Assembly: GCA_910585165.1 (NCBI GenBank)
Contig: CAJUBX010000004.1
Span: 1-64,000, forward strand
Direction: 5' to 3'
DNA: 64,000 bases
Source: an uncultured Oscillibacter sp.
GTDB lineage: Bacteria; Bacillota; Clostridia; Oscillospirales; Oscillospiraceae
Below, piece after piece: positions 16,518 through 25,896 of the stretch (the first letter of the stretch is position 1; each line of letters starts with the position of its first letter). A program made the position numbers and the translations under genes. Below the pieces are notes generated by a model. That model saw only the letters and a list, made by a program, of their open reading frames with translations, was not told the origin of the DNA and did not search any database.

Positions 16518-18692
16518 ATGATAGAGAAAATTGCCCATAAGCTCACCCGAAAGCCAAAGCTGGTGGCCCTGACCGCCGTGCTGATGCTGATTCCCTCCCT
16601 CATCGGCTACGCCGCCACCCGCATCAATTACGATATCCTCTCCTACCTGCCCCAGGACCTGCCCTCCTCCCAGGGGGAACAGCTCTTGGAGGAGCCCTTC
16701 CAAATGGCGGCCACCAGCATGCTCATTGTGGAGGGCATGCCCGCAGGCTACACAAACAAGCTCATTCAGGATATCAAGGAAGTTCCCGGCGTGTCCAGCG
16801 CCGTGTGGCTCAGCAACCTGGTGGGCATACAGGTTCCCGTGGAGATGATTCCGGCGGACTTTAGGGAGATGTTCTTCTCCGGGCAGGCCACTATGATGCT
16901 GATCCAGTACGACCACCCCGGGGCCTCCGACGAGACGATGGAGGCCATCCAGCAGGTACGGAACATCTGCAACGAGCGCTGCTTCCTGGCGGGCTTCTCC
17001 GTGGTCATCAAGGATACCCGGGACGTGATGGACGGGGAGCTGCCCATCTTCGTGGGCCTGGCGGTGCTGCTGGCCCTGGCCGCCATGAGCGTCACCCTGG
17101 AGTCCACCGTGCTGCCCTTCGTGTACCTGGCCAGCATCGGCATGGCCGTGGTTTATAACTTTGGCAGCAATGTTTTCCTGGGTCAGATTTCTTACATCAC
17201 GAAGGCCATCGCCGCCGTTTTGCAGCTGGGCGTGACTATGGACTACTCCATCTTCCTCTACCACCGCTATGAGGAGGAGCGGGAGCGCTACGCCGACAAG
17301 CGGGACGCCATGGCCCAGGCCATTGTCGCCGCCTTCCGCTCTCTTTCCGGCAGCAGCCTGACCACCATCGCGGGCTTTCTGGCCCTGTGCTTCATGCGCC
17401 TGACCTTGGGCCGGGACATCGGCATCGTCATGGCCAAGGGCGTGGTCCTGGGCGTGGCGACGGTGATTCTGGTCCTGCCGTCCCTGGTGCTGCTGTTCGA
17501 CAAGCAGATCGAAAAGCACAAGCACAAAACCCTGATTCCCTCCTTTGAAAAGGTGAACGGCTTCATTCTCCGCTATAAGGTTCCCCTGGTGATTCTGACG
17601 GTGCTGCTGTTTTTCCCGGCGGTTTACGCCCAGCGCCACGCGGACATTTACTACAAGCTGGACGAATCCCTGCCCAGGGACCTTCCCTCCATCATCAGCA
17701 ACGAGAAGCTGAAGAACGATTTCGACATGGCGACCTCCCACTTTGCGGTCCTCCGGGACGATCTGAGCGCCGCCGACATGGGGGAGATTGAGCAGCGGAT
17801 GGAGGAGGTGCCCGGCATTACCTCTGTGGTCTCCTTCCACAAGATGCTGGGCGTGGGCATCCCGGATTTCTTCATCCCGGAGGACATCAAAAACATGCTC
17901 CGCCAGGAGGGCTGGCAGCTGATGATGATCAACTCCAGCTGCGCCCCGGCTACGGACGAGGTCTCCGCCCAGCTGGACGTCATGAATGAAATTCTCCACG
18001 CCTACGACCCCTCCGCCATGATCACCGGGGAGGGGGCCATGTACCGGGATTTGATCGACACTTCGGCGGTGGATTTCCAGGTGACAAACTATATCTCCAT
18101 CGCGGCGATCTTCCTCATCATCGCCTTCGTCTTCAAGTCCGTTACCGTTCCGCTGGTGCTGGTGGCCACCATTGAGCTGGCTATTTTCATCAACCAGGGC
18201 TGCTGCTACTTCCTGGGTACGGAGATTCCCTTCATCGCCCCCACCATCATCAGCTGCGTGCAGCTGGGGGCCACCGTGGACTACGCCATTTTGATGACCT
18301 CCCGCTTCCAGGAGGAGTTGAAAAAGGGCCTGAGCCGGGAGGCGGCCATCCGCATTGCCGCCGGCTCCTCCGACGCGTCCATCGTCACCAGCGCGCTGGT
18401 ACTGTTCTGCGCCACCCTGGGCGTGTCCTTTGTCTCCTCCATCGACCTCATTGGGGCCATCTGCGTCATGCTGGCCCGGGGCGCGCTGATTTCCGCGCTG
18501 GTGAGTATTTTCCTCATGCCCGCCATCCTCTGCGTCTGCGAGCCGGTGTTCAACAAAACCAGCTGGCGCTGGAAGACGCCGGACCCCGCCCTGGCCAGCC
18601 CGGAGGCGCTTCCCGTTTCGGAGGGGGAATCCCTCCCGACGGCTGCGGAAGAGGAGGTTCCGGCGGAGGTAACCGCGGCGAGCGTGGAATAA
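16518..18692 (+). CDS. MMPL/RND-family membrane transporter
   Basis: A 724-aa protein with two repeated halves. Each has a first membrane helix, a roughly 130-residue extracytoplasmic domain and a bundle of about five helices, as in MMPL/HAE-type exporters. Family-like segments are QLGVTMDYSIFLYHRYEEE (residues about 236-254) and its second-half counterpart QLGATVDYAILMTSRFQEE, both with the conserved Asp in the proton-relay region. The start ATG has GGGAGG upstream and follows the secreted partner by 15 bp. The substrate is unknown; lipids, glycolipids or antimicrobial peptides are typical. TetR control from the divergent pair suggests an inducible export function. Confidence 0.9.
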   Translation: MIEKIAHKLTRKPKLVALTAVLMLIPSLIGYAATRINYDILSYLPQDLPSSQGEQLLEEPFQMAATSMLIVEGMPAGYTNKLIQDIKEVPGVSSAVWLSNLVGIQVPVEMIPADFREMFFSGQATMMLIQYDHPGASDETMEAIQQVRNICNERCFLAGFSVVIKDTRDVMDGELPIFVGLAVLLALAAMSVTLESTVLPFVYLASIGMAVVYNFGSNVFLGQISYITKAIAAVLQLGVTMDYSIFLYHRYEEERERYADKRDAMAQAIVAAFRSLSGSSLTTIAGFLALCFMRLTLGRDIGIVMAKGVVLGVATVILVLPSLVLLFDKQIEKHKHKTLIPSFEKVNGFILRYKVPLVILTVLLFFPAVYAQRHADIYYKLDESLPRDLPSIISNEKLKNDFDMATSHFAVLRDDLSAADMGEIEQRMEEVPGITSVVSFHKMLGVGIPDFFIPEDIKNMLRQEGWQLMMINSSCAPATDEVSAQLDVMNEILHAYDPSAMITGEGAMYRDLIDTSAVDFQVTNYISIAAIFLIIAFVFKSVTVPLVLVATIELAIFINQGCCYFLGTEIPFIAPTIISCVQLGATVDYAILMTSRFQEELKKGLSREAAIRIAAGSSDASIVTSALVLFCATLGVSFVSSIDLIGAICVMLARGALISALVSIFLMPAILCVCEPVFNKTSWRWKTPDPALASPEALPVSEGESLPTAAEEEVPAEVTAASVE

Positions 18693-18702
18693 CGAAAAAC
18701 TC

Positions 18703-18789
18703 AGAACCTGTATTCACAATCGAAGGGGGCCGGATTGGCGGGAGATTTTGCTGCCAAGACGGAGTTCAACGATTGTGGGTACAGGTTCT
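18703..18789. repeat. 87-bp inverted-repeat element
   Basis: The arms are AGAACCTGTATTCACAATCG (18703-18722) and its inverse at 18770-18789, with 18 of 20 positions pairing. It sits just after the MMPL gene and resembles the ends of the 4207-4329 element. It may be a MITE remnant and could fold into a terminator-like stem. The sequence from 18790 to 18920 shows nothing recognisable. Confidence 0.6.
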
Positions 18790-18920
18790 TTGAGCCTCCG
18801 GAGGGCCTGAACCGGGCGAGACCCCGGCATATTACGGCCTGAAAAGCCGTATACCTGTAGTGCCCGCAGGTTTTTGCGCCCCCGCATGGGAAAGCGTTAT
18901 GGCAGAATCTTGGTTCTCTA

Positions 18921-18949
18921 TTGCTTTTTCTTTAAAAATCGGGTAAAAT
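18921..18949 (+). promoter_or_regulatory. Promoter of radical-SAM cluster
   Basis: TTGCTT (18921-18926), 17-bp spacer, TAAAAT (18944-18949), 70 bp upstream of the start chosen at 19020. No other promoter is evident before the four-gene run ending at 25576. Confidence 0.55.
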
Positions 18950-19019
18950 AAACAAATTGAAAACCATGGGCACCCCGGGCCCGCCGGGCGCGGAGGAAAA
19001 GAAAGAGGTCGCAGAATCA

Positions 19020-21308
19020 ATGAACAACATCATAGCGGTTGGCCCAAGAGAGCTGGACTTTGAAAACACCAACGGATTCTTCTCCGGGTCGATCACCTTA
19101 TATGGAAGCGGGGAGAACGGCAATGTCTCCTATTGCCGCAGCAGGGGCAGGCGAATTAACCACAATGTGTTTTCGGAGGACCAGGCAAAATTCGTGTCCG
19201 ACGAAATTGCGCGGAAAATTGCGGAAGACCCCGATGTCCGCTTCATGTCTTACGATCCCAACCAGGCGTTCGACTGCGGAGAGGCGTGCGTAAGCCGCAC
19301 CCTGTGCCTCAACAGCCGGGCGCTGATGGAAAAGCTGAACCACAAGGTGTCCTTTCGCCAGTGGGCCGCGCCGCTGTGCAAGGTCCATCACTCCGATCTG
19401 CTGCCCGGCTCCGAGTGTACGTACAAAAAGCTCGCCGGAAGGTATCCGGGGCACGACGCGTTCATTGTGCAGGCGGATTTTGCCTGCGGGGGAGAGGGAA
19501 CGCTGTTCATGGATGCGGGAAATGCCGGGGAGGCGGAGTCCGCCCTGCTGCCTACGGAACGCTACCTGGTGTCTCCCTACGTTTGGAACAACGTTCCTGT
19601 CAACCTGCACGCCATCATTTACCCGGAGGAAATTCTGCTCTTTCCTCCTTCCATACAAATCATGCGCCGGAACGGGAACAAGCTCCTTTACCAGGGAGGG
19701 GACTTTCCTGCGGCGGGGCAGGCGGACCCCCGGGCCATGGGCAAGTTCCGGGAGGCGATGCTGGCTGTCTGCGAAAAGCTCAGGGAGGAAGGATACCGCG
19801 GCGTAACCGGCGTGGACGGCATGCTGGCCGGTGGAGAGGCCTATGTCCTGGAGATGAACAACCGGTTTCAGGGATCGACCTCTTTGCTGAACCTGGCGCT
19901 GCGGGATAGGGGCTTTCCCAGCATGCAGGAATTGAATTATGAAGCCTTCACCCGGGAGAGGGCCAGCATATCCCTGGAAGATTTTTCGGTTCCGTACAGC
20001 TGCTATACATATCTTGCCGATGAAAAGGGGAACTGCCGCGCCGGGCATATCCGGCACTTTGAAGCAGACCCGGACGTGGCCGCTATCCAAGGCGACGGCC
20101 TCTCCTATGACCAGCCGGCCGCACCTCTGGCCAGCCTGGAGCGCGTCACCTTCCGCACCAATATTGCCGGCGTCACCAGCGATGGGCGGGTTGTCCTGCA
20201 CCCCAGCATCCCGGAAATGGACCCTGTGTGGGTGAACAGGATTACGGAGCAGGGAGACCGGCTGTACCTGAAAATTGCCCTGGTCAACCAGGGAATTTGG
20301 CTTTCAAAGGAAGCTGGGGAATACCTTTCCCGGCATGGAGGCGTCCGCGAGGGCGTGTACAACGCGGTGGACCTTACCGTTGGGGATATGACCATCAACG
20401 CCGCGGTCCGCGTCAAATTTGCGGGGCTCTCGCCGTTTTCCCTGGAGCTTGCGGAGGGCCGCCTCACGCTTTGCTGCTGCGGCAGGCCGGTGGCCCCGGC
20501 GGAGGTGCAGCCCGCCGACACGCTGCTGGATATCCCCTTGTCCGGGCGCTCTAAAGTCCGGGATATCTGCCTTTTGGCCACGGACCGCGTCCGGGTGCAG
20601 CACGCTACAAACTGCCATTATAAGCGCTGCGGGCTGGGCTGCAAATTCTGCGAGGTGGAGAACCACGAGTTTTCCTTCTCCCGCGAGGATATTTTCCGGG
20701 CCATCGACCATTACCTGGAGTCGGATTATGCCTTCCGTCATTTTCTGGTTGGCGGCCGTTCCGGCAGTCCCGGGCAGGAACCCGGTGAAATTTTGGACGT
20801 TGTGGAGTATATCCGCTCCCGGGGAGACTGGCCGGTTTACGTCATGTGCGTCCCCCCCCGGAACCTGGAGACCCTTCGGAAGCTGAAAGCCGCCGGGGCG
20901 ACGGAACTGGCGATGAATATGGAGGTCTGGGACGAAGCGCTTGCACGGCGCTGGATGCCCGGGAAAAGCGCAATTTCGCGGGAGCGCTATCTGGAGGCCC
21001 TGGAGTTCGCCTCGGGACTATGGGGGAAAACCGGGGCGGTGCGCTCTGCCTTTATCGTGGGCCTGGAGCCGGAGGAATCTCTGCTGGAAGGCGTTGAACG
21101 CGTATGCCGGGCAGGGGCGGCTCCCATCCTGTCCGTATTCCGCCCGATTCCCGGAACGGAGTGCGGCGCCATCGTCCCGCCGGAGAACCGGAGGCTGCTG
21201 TCAATCTATGAAAAAGCGGTTTTGATTTGCCGGAGGTACGGCCTTGCGCCTGGTCCCGCCTGTGTGCCCTGCCAGAATAACACGCTGAGCATGCCGGGCG
21301 GAACGTGA
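19020..21308 (+). CDS. ATP-grasp / radical SAM fusion protein
   Basis: The 762-aa protein has two parts. The N-terminal ~320 residues look like an ATP-grasp ligase: a cap region, HDAFIVQADFACGGEGTLF (nucleotide-binding lysine-loop type), RYLVSPYVWNNVPVN and the metal-binding block GVDGMLAGGEAYVLEMNNRF. After a ~200-residue middle domain comes a radical SAM domain with C537-x3-C541-x2-C544 (plus C532). The family reaction would be ATP-dependent ligation combined with SAM radical chemistry. The ATG at 19020 was chosen because it begins the conserved-looking sequence MNNIIAVGPRELDFEN. A second radical SAM gene follows 21 bp later. The substrate is unknown; a peptide or small amino-acid-derived product is an inference. 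Confidence 0.8.
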   Translation: MNNIIAVGPRELDFENTNGFFSGSITLYGSGENGNVSYCRSRGRRINHNVFSEDQAKFVSDEIARKIAEDPDVRFMSYDPNQAFDCGEACVSRTLCLNSRALMEKLNHKVSFRQWAAPLCKVHHSDLLPGSECTYKKLAGRYPGHDAFIVQADFACGGEGTLFMDAGNAGEAESALLPTERYLVSPYVWNNVPVNLHAIIYPEEILLFPPSIQIMRRNGNKLLYQGGDFPAAGQADPRAMGKFREAMLAVCEKLREEGYRGVTGVDGMLAGGEAYVLEMNNRFQGSTSLLNLALRDRGFPSMQELNYEAFTRERASISLEDFSVPYSCYTYLADEKGNCRAGHIRHFEADPDVAAIQGDGLSYDQPAAPLASLERVTFRTNIAGVTSDGRVVLHPSIPEMDPVWVNRITEQGDRLYLKIALVNQGIWLSKEAGEYLSRHGGVREGVYNAVDLTVGDMTINAAVRVKFAGLSPFSLELAEGRLTLCCCGRPVAPAEVQPADTLLDIPLSGRSKVRDICLLATDRVRVQHATNCHYKRCGLGCKFCEVENHEFSFSREDIFRAIDHYLESDYAFRHFLVGGRSGSPGQEPGEILDVVEYIRSRGDWPVYVMCVPPRNLETLRKLKAAGATELAMNMEVWDEALARRWMPGKSAISRERYLEALEFASGLWGKTGAVRSAFIVGLEPEESLLEGVERVCRAGAAPILSVFRPIPGTECGAIVPPENRRLLSIYEKAVLICRRYGLAPGPACVPCQNNTLSMPGGT

Positions 21309-21329
21309 TTGAAAAGGGGCTGAGACATT

Positions 21330-22409
21330 ATGAATCTCTTGAGCGCAGCCAATCTGAAAGCCCATGAGGGCCGTCCGCCCACTCCCGAGGGACGCCATAT
21401 TACCCTGTGGCGCCCGTCAGAACGGTTTTTGCATTGCTGCATTGAGAGCCGGGGGTGCCGGTACAACCGGGATGCCGGCGCCTGCGTCATGTGCGACTAC
21501 GGAATCGGTCGCTGTCTGGAGCCGGAGGAATTGTCTGCGGCGCTGGCCTCCGCCCTGAATCCCTGGTCCGGAAAGCTGGATACGCTTCTGCTTGGTTCCT
21601 ACGGCAGCGTGTTTGACCCCTCCGAAATTTCCGAAGAGTGCTTTGAGGTACTGCTGCGGTTTTTGAGGGATTACCCGGTTCAGACGGTGATTTTTGAAAC
21701 ACACTGCGCCACCGTTAGCCCCGAAAAGCTGGCGCTTATTCGAAGGACTCTGCCGGAGGACCGCCGGATCGTTGTGGAAATGGGCTATGAGTCCTGCGAC
21801 CCCTTTGTGCTGGAACACTGCTTGAACAAGATTTTGTCCCTGCCTCAGCTGGAATCGGCGATTCGGACCATCCACAGCGCCCATATGTCTGCCTGCCTGA
21901 ATGTATTTCTGGGCGCGCCGTTTCTCTCTCCGGCGGACCAGCTGGAGTCCGCCAGGGCCTCCGTGCTTTGGGCGCTGGAGCGGGGCGCGGACTCGCTGGT
22001 GCTGTTTCCCGCCAATATCAAGCCCTTTACGCTGCTGTATAAGCTCTATGAGGCGGGGCATTACACGCCGCTTTCCCAGTGGATGGTGCCGGCGCTGTTC
22101 CGGCGGCTTCCGGCGGAGGCGCTGGAACGGATTACGCTGTCCTGGTACGGCGACCGCAAGAATTTTTACGAACATGACCGCTTCCCCTTAATTCCGCCGC
22201 AGGACTGTCCGGCGTGTCACGATGCGGTGTTCGCGTTTTACCGGAGTTTTCTCCGGGCGCGGAGTGGGCAGGAGCGGGAAGATGCGGTCCGGCGGCTGTG
22301 GGAGCTGCCGTTGGCCTGCTCCTGCCGGGAAAAGCTGACGCGCTCCCTGGAAGAATCCGGTCCCCGGTATACCAAAGAGCAGATCTCCGCAGCAGTTGAG
22401 GGTTTGTAA
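21330..22409 (+). CDS. Radical SAM protein of the Elp3/archaeosine-synthase-like type
   Basis: A 359-aa protein with the cluster-binding stretch C36-C37-x5-C43-x8-C52-x2-C55 (ESRGCRYNRDAGACVMCDYG). This spacing is unlike the usual Cx3Cx2C but fits the TIGR01210/RaSEA-Elp3 lineage, as does the following GSVFDPSEISEE block. No acetyltransferase or tRNA-binding domain is present. It lies between the ATP-grasp/radical SAM fusion (21-bp gap) and the pentapeptide-repeat protein (23 bp to its start). Bacteria do not make archaeosine, so a different substrate is expected. Enzyme class is confident; the reaction is unknown. Confidence 0.8.
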   Translation: MNLLSAANLKAHEGRPPTPEGRHITLWRPSERFLHCCIESRGCRYNRDAGACVMCDYGIGRCLEPEELSAALASALNPWSGKLDTLLLGSYGSVFDPSEISEECFEVLLRFLRDYPVQTVIFETHCATVSPEKLALIRRTLPEDRRIVVEMGYESCDPFVLEHCLNKILSLPQLESAIRTIHSAHMSACLNVFLGAPFLSPADQLESARASVLWALERGADSLVLFPANIKPFTLLYKLYEAGHYTPLSQWMVPALFRRLPAEALERITLSWYGDRKNFYEHDRFPLIPPQDCPACHDAVFAFYRSFLRARSGQEREDAVRRLWELPLACSCREKLTRSLEESGPRYTKEQISAAVEGL

Positions 22410-22432
22410 GCCGTACAAAGGTGGGGAGAAGT

Positions 22433-24943
22433 TTGAGAGACAGAGAGAATAAGACGCCATGGAGAACAAGGGCCGCCCTGTGGGTTCGTGAAAACCGCCG
22501 GAATCTGAAAAACAGGTTTTATGCCGGGAAGGTTTTCTATCTGTCGTTGATTAACGCGGGGTTTATTGCGTTTGTTTGCATCTACGATCTTTTCTGGGCG
22601 GAGTGCTTCCGGCTGGACCAGTACATGAGCGCAATCTGCACCACGACGGCCTCCCTTACCGTCACCATGTTCGGCCTCACGGCGGCCTCCTACGCCTTCG
22701 TTTGCAGCGAGCTGCGAACGGAGGAGCAGTCCCGTCCCCATTTGAAACATATTCTGGGGGAATACCGCAATGATTTGTGGGGGCAGTTTGTATACGGCCT
22801 TGTGCTTACCGCAGAAACCACGGCGACCAGCCTGGCCTGCCTTGGCCTGGCGCAGAAAATCAGCGCCCCGGACCTGTATGTCCTTTCCCGGCAGGGCGAC
22901 GGGGCTTTTTTGGCCGCTTACGAAAACAGCAGCTTTCACTGGCTTTCCAGTCTGACGGCGCTGGATTTTTTATTTGCCGCAGCCGCCATTACGGTGATGA
23001 CCTTTCATAATGCCATGATTTTCCGCCGGGAAAACCAATACGGCATTCTGGCCAAGAGCTTGCTGGAAAAAACCGTGAAGCCCTACCGCTATCCCGGCGA
23101 GCTGGCGGCCAAGACAGCGAAGATTGACAAAAATGAACTGGAGAAAATCCACAACCTGGAGCGCCTTTTGAACCGCATCCTTCGAAACCACGAGTCTGTG
23201 GGCGAATCCTTCGCTACGGAAACCAGGCTGAGCCGTTTGCTGGCGGTGGTTTTGTCACAAAAGCTGGTACAGGGCTTTCTGGCGGATCAGGAGCTGGAGG
23301 AGAACGATATTTTGCAGGGCAATGTCAGCATTCCGCCGGAGATGGTCCGAAGCGGCATGAGCGAAAAAAAGCAGCGGAGGTGCTGGTACTGCTGCCATAA
23401 GCAGGCATACGAGGAATACCAATGGCTTGTCAGCCCGGAATCTTGGCAAAGCACGGATGCAGAGCCCGCAAGGCACAGCTTCATTCAGGTCTACGACGAT
23501 CTGCTCTGTTACCGCGACAGCAAGCTGGCGCTGGCCTCCGGCGCCCGGAGCCGGATTTCCGGCAGCTCCGGCAGCCACCTGCGCTGTTCGGCCAAAAAGC
23601 GGATTATGCTGTTTTTGCTCTGGGGGGAGACCTTCAGCGGCATGGACCTCTCCGGCATCAACTTTTCCGGGGCGGATCTGCACCATACAAATTTTTCGGA
23701 CAGCGATCTCTCCCGCGTGAGTTTGAAGGGAGCCAATTGCGAAGGGGCAGACTTTTCCCATGCCAGGCTGCCGGGCCTCTATTTTTGCGACGTAACGCTG
23801 CCGGGCGACGGGAAAACCAGGCTCTGCCAGGGGCAGATTCCGGTCAGCTGCATGGACGACGGCAGCGAGGAGCCCTGGAGCCCGTACAGCGGCAGGGAGG
23901 CCACCTGTTTTCGCTCCGCCACCTTTGCTGGCGCAGATATCAGCCGCGCCTTTCTTGCGGCAGGGGGAACCCCCTGGAAAGGGGAATTTCCATACTGCGA
24001 GCGAGGAAAAAAGGGAATTTACCCCTCGCTTTACTCTTTGGAGGATACTTGTTTTGACCGCGCAAAGCTGTTTTCCTCCCGGTTTCGGGATTTGAGCTTT
24101 GATCAGGCCAGTCTGGAAATGGCGCAGATTTTTGATACCGTTTTCTTCCGCTGTTCCGCTCAATTTTCAAATTTCAGCCAGGCGGTTCTGACGCACAGCC
24201 TGCTATGCTGCTGCGACTTTTACGGGGCGAATCTGGAAGGGGCAATCCTCGCCCAGACCGCCTTGATGCGGGGGCGGTTTGAGGACGCCCGCCTAAAAAA
24301 CGCCAGCTTTGCCGGAGCCAACTTGGTTTGCTGCAATTTCCGGGGCGCCTATTGCCAAAACGTATCCTTCCGGGGAGCGATTCAGGATTTACAGGGACTG
24401 AAAACGCTTCCCGCGGCAAAGACGCCGCTGATGGAGGAAAGCATAAGCAAAGAGGAGCTGCCCGGTGATTTCACCGGACTGGATTTTTCCCATTCCCTTC
24501 TTTCCAACACGGACTTTACCGGGATGGATTTGACGGAAGTGCGCTTTCAGAACGCGGTGGGTTCCGGTTGTATTTTTACCAGCGCCCAGGGCGAGCGTGT
24601 TTGTATGGATGAGGCCCTGCTGACATCGTCTATTTTCAATCAGGCTGTTTTCCGGCGCGGGTGCTTTTCCCGCGCCCTGCTGGGGCATTCGATTTTCATG
24701 GAAACCCTGTTTGAAGAGTGCAAATTCTCGGAAACAGATTTTTCCCACGCGCTTTTCCAGCCTGCCCGCAAGGCTGTTTTTTCCGGCGGCGTGATGGAAA
24801 ACGTCAATTTCCGGGGAGCGGAGGGCCTGTCGGCGGATCACTTCGATAAGGTCCGCTTGGTAAATTGCGACTTTACCGGCACCGGCTTGAAGCGGTGGGA
24901 TTTTCACCGGAAGCACATTTGCATAACCAACTGCCGCTTTTAA
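22433..24943 (+). CDS. Membrane-anchored pentapeptide-repeat protein
   Basis: An 836-aa protein if translation begins at TTG 22433, which has AAAGGTGGGGAG upstream; a GTG at 22421 is the alternative, and no ATG is available. The first ~210 residues hold four predicted membrane helices (about 25-48, 65-90, 118-140 and 165-190). A charged linker follows, then from about residue 400 many A(D/N)(L/F)xx pentapeptide repeats (FSGMDLSGINFSGADLHHTNF) in two or three blocks. Such repeats fold as a right-handed beta helix; free forms can mimic DNA and protect gyrase, but a membrane-tethered form of this size is unusual. Its role in this cluster is not known. Confidence 0.8.
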   Translation: MRDRENKTPWRTRAALWVRENRRNLKNRFYAGKVFYLSLINAGFIAFVCIYDLFWAECFRLDQYMSAICTTTASLTVTMFGLTAASYAFVCSELRTEEQSRPHLKHILGEYRNDLWGQFVYGLVLTAETTATSLACLGLAQKISAPDLYVLSRQGDGAFLAAYENSSFHWLSSLTALDFLFAAAAITVMTFHNAMIFRRENQYGILAKSLLEKTVKPYRYPGELAAKTAKIDKNELEKIHNLERLLNRILRNHESVGESFATETRLSRLLAVVLSQKLVQGFLADQELEENDILQGNVSIPPEMVRSGMSEKKQRRCWYCCHKQAYEEYQWLVSPESWQSTDAEPARHSFIQVYDDLLCYRDSKLALASGARSRISGSSGSHLRCSAKKRIMLFLLWGETFSGMDLSGINFSGADLHHTNFSDSDLSRVSLKGANCEGADFSHARLPGLYFCDVTLPGDGKTRLCQGQIPVSCMDDGSEEPWSPYSGREATCFRSATFAGADISRAFLAAGGTPWKGEFPYCERGKKGIYPSLYSLEDTCFDRAKLFSSRFRDLSFDQASLEMAQIFDTVFFRCSAQFSNFSQAVLTHSLLCCCDFYGANLEGAILAQTALMRGRFEDARLKNASFAGANLVCCNFRGAYCQNVSFRGAIQDLQGLKTLPAAKTPLMEESISKEELPGDFTGLDFSHSLLSNTDFTGMDLTEVRFQNAVGSGCIFTSAQGERVCMDEALLTSSIFNQAVFRRGCFSRALLGHSIFMETLFEECKFSETDFSHALFQPARKAVFSGGVMENVNFRGAEGLSADHFDKVRLVNCDFTGTGLKRWDFHRKHICITNCRF

Positions 24944-24964
24944 AAATTTGAGGAGGGGATTTCC

Positions 24965-25576
24965 ATCGGGGTAATTGAAGAACGAAAAAGTATCCGCGCT
25001 TTTTCCAAGCAGGATATCCCGGACGCCGTTTTGCAGGATATCTTATCCGCCGGACTGCGTGCTCCATCGCCGAAAAACCGCCAGCCCTGGTATTTTCTGG
25101 TTTCCAGGCCTGGGGTAAGGCGGGAGGAGCTGATCGGCGGCATGGAAGCCGCCGTTCAGGAAGCGCTGGCGCGGGAGCCGGAGCGAAGGGACCTTGCCAT
25201 GGCGCTGGAGAGCGCGGAAATCCTCCGGCAGGCTCCTGTGGTAATTTTCGTCTGCTACCGGTCTGGCATGGCGGAGGCCCATGACGACGGTGTGAACTGG
25301 CCCATAAACGCCACGGATTTGGAAGTTGTGGATTTGTTGTCGGTGGGCGCGGCTATTGAAAATATTCTGCTGAAAGCGGAGGAGCTGGGACTGGGAGGAC
25401 TTTGGTGCGGCGATATTCTGTATGCCTACCGGAATTTCATGAGCAGCTTCCCGGTTTCCTATCCGCTGGTTTCGGCCGTATGCCTGGGTTTCCCGGCGCA
25501 GAGGCCGGCGCCGACAAGCCGGTTGCCCCTGTCGAAGAGCTGTATTTTTTTGAATGACCCTGTCCAATCAGAGTAA
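24965..25576 (+). CDS. Nitroreductase-like FMN protein with apparent AUC start
   Basis: The 203-aa protein has the nitroreductase fold signatures IEERKSIRAFSKQDIP (FMN phosphate site), LRAPSPKNRQPWYFLV and LGLGGLWCGD near residue 145. The family N-terminus begins only a few residues before IEERKSIR. In this frame there is no ATG, GTG or TTG there; ATC at 24965 lies eight bases after AGGAGG (24951-24956), the best-placed start. A TTG at 25031 would remove the FMN site. It is the last gene of the cluster, 21 bp after the pentapeptide protein. Such proteins reduce nitro groups, quinones or enones, or dehydrogenate peptide heterocycles. Confidence 0.75.
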   Translation: MGVIEERKSIRAFSKQDIPDAVLQDILSAGLRAPSPKNRQPWYFLVSRPGVRREELIGGMEAAVQEALAREPERRDLAMALESAEILRQAPVVIFVCYRSGMAEAHDDGVNWPINATDLEVVDLLSVGAAIENILLKAEELGLGGLWCGDILYAYRNFMSSFPVSYPLVSAVCLGFPAQRPAPTSRLPLSKSCIFLNDPVQSE

Positions 25577-25826
25577 GTTCGTGTGACGTGGCAGATTGGG
25601 CAGGACCGTTTTATGCTGGGAGTTTTGCGGCGCAAGGCGCTGATGGTTTTCCGCGGTAAGAGCTATCCATAATTTTCGGAAATGGTCATCGAAAGTGTTG
25701 ACATGTCTCCGGTGGGAAACTTCACCTCAGAATGTGGCAGCGGAATTCCTCCAATAAATCGCGGTGTCCTAATTTCGGTCAGCAATATAGCCAAAAAAGT
25801 GCATGAAACTTTAAAGGGTCTGTGAA
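25577..25826. other. Intergenic, possible gene remnant on minus strand
   Basis: No intact gene is visible. On the minus strand 25663-25773 reads as 36 coherent residues (RTPRFIGGIPLPHSEVKF and on) before a stop, with no start codon or homologue I recognise. It may be a remnant, but chance is not excluded. Confidence 0.3.
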
Positions 25827-25882
25827 TTGAACTTGTCAAAGAACCGTGCTATATTATGTTCATCACATAAGAATACGTATTC
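25827..25882 (+). promoter_or_regulatory. Promoter and autoregulatory operator of LacI-family gene
   Basis: TTGAAC (25827-25832), 17-bp spacer, TATATT (25850-25855). The 12-bp palindrome GAATACGTATTC follows at 25871-25882. The same palindrome occurs before the PTS gene at 26906, so it is very likely the operator of the adjacent LacI-type regulator. Confidence 0.8.
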
Positions 25883-25896
25883 AAATGGTATAAATT

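Noticed and set aside
13422..17999. A 1525-codon open frame on the minus strand
   Set aside because: It is antisense to the secreted protein and MMPL genes; GC-rich codon bias and the 18-bp repeats keep the opposite strand open. It has no ribosome site or homology.
25663..25773. Minus-strand 36-residue coherent frame
   Set aside because: No start codon, no recognised family and too short to claim; noted only as a possible remnant.
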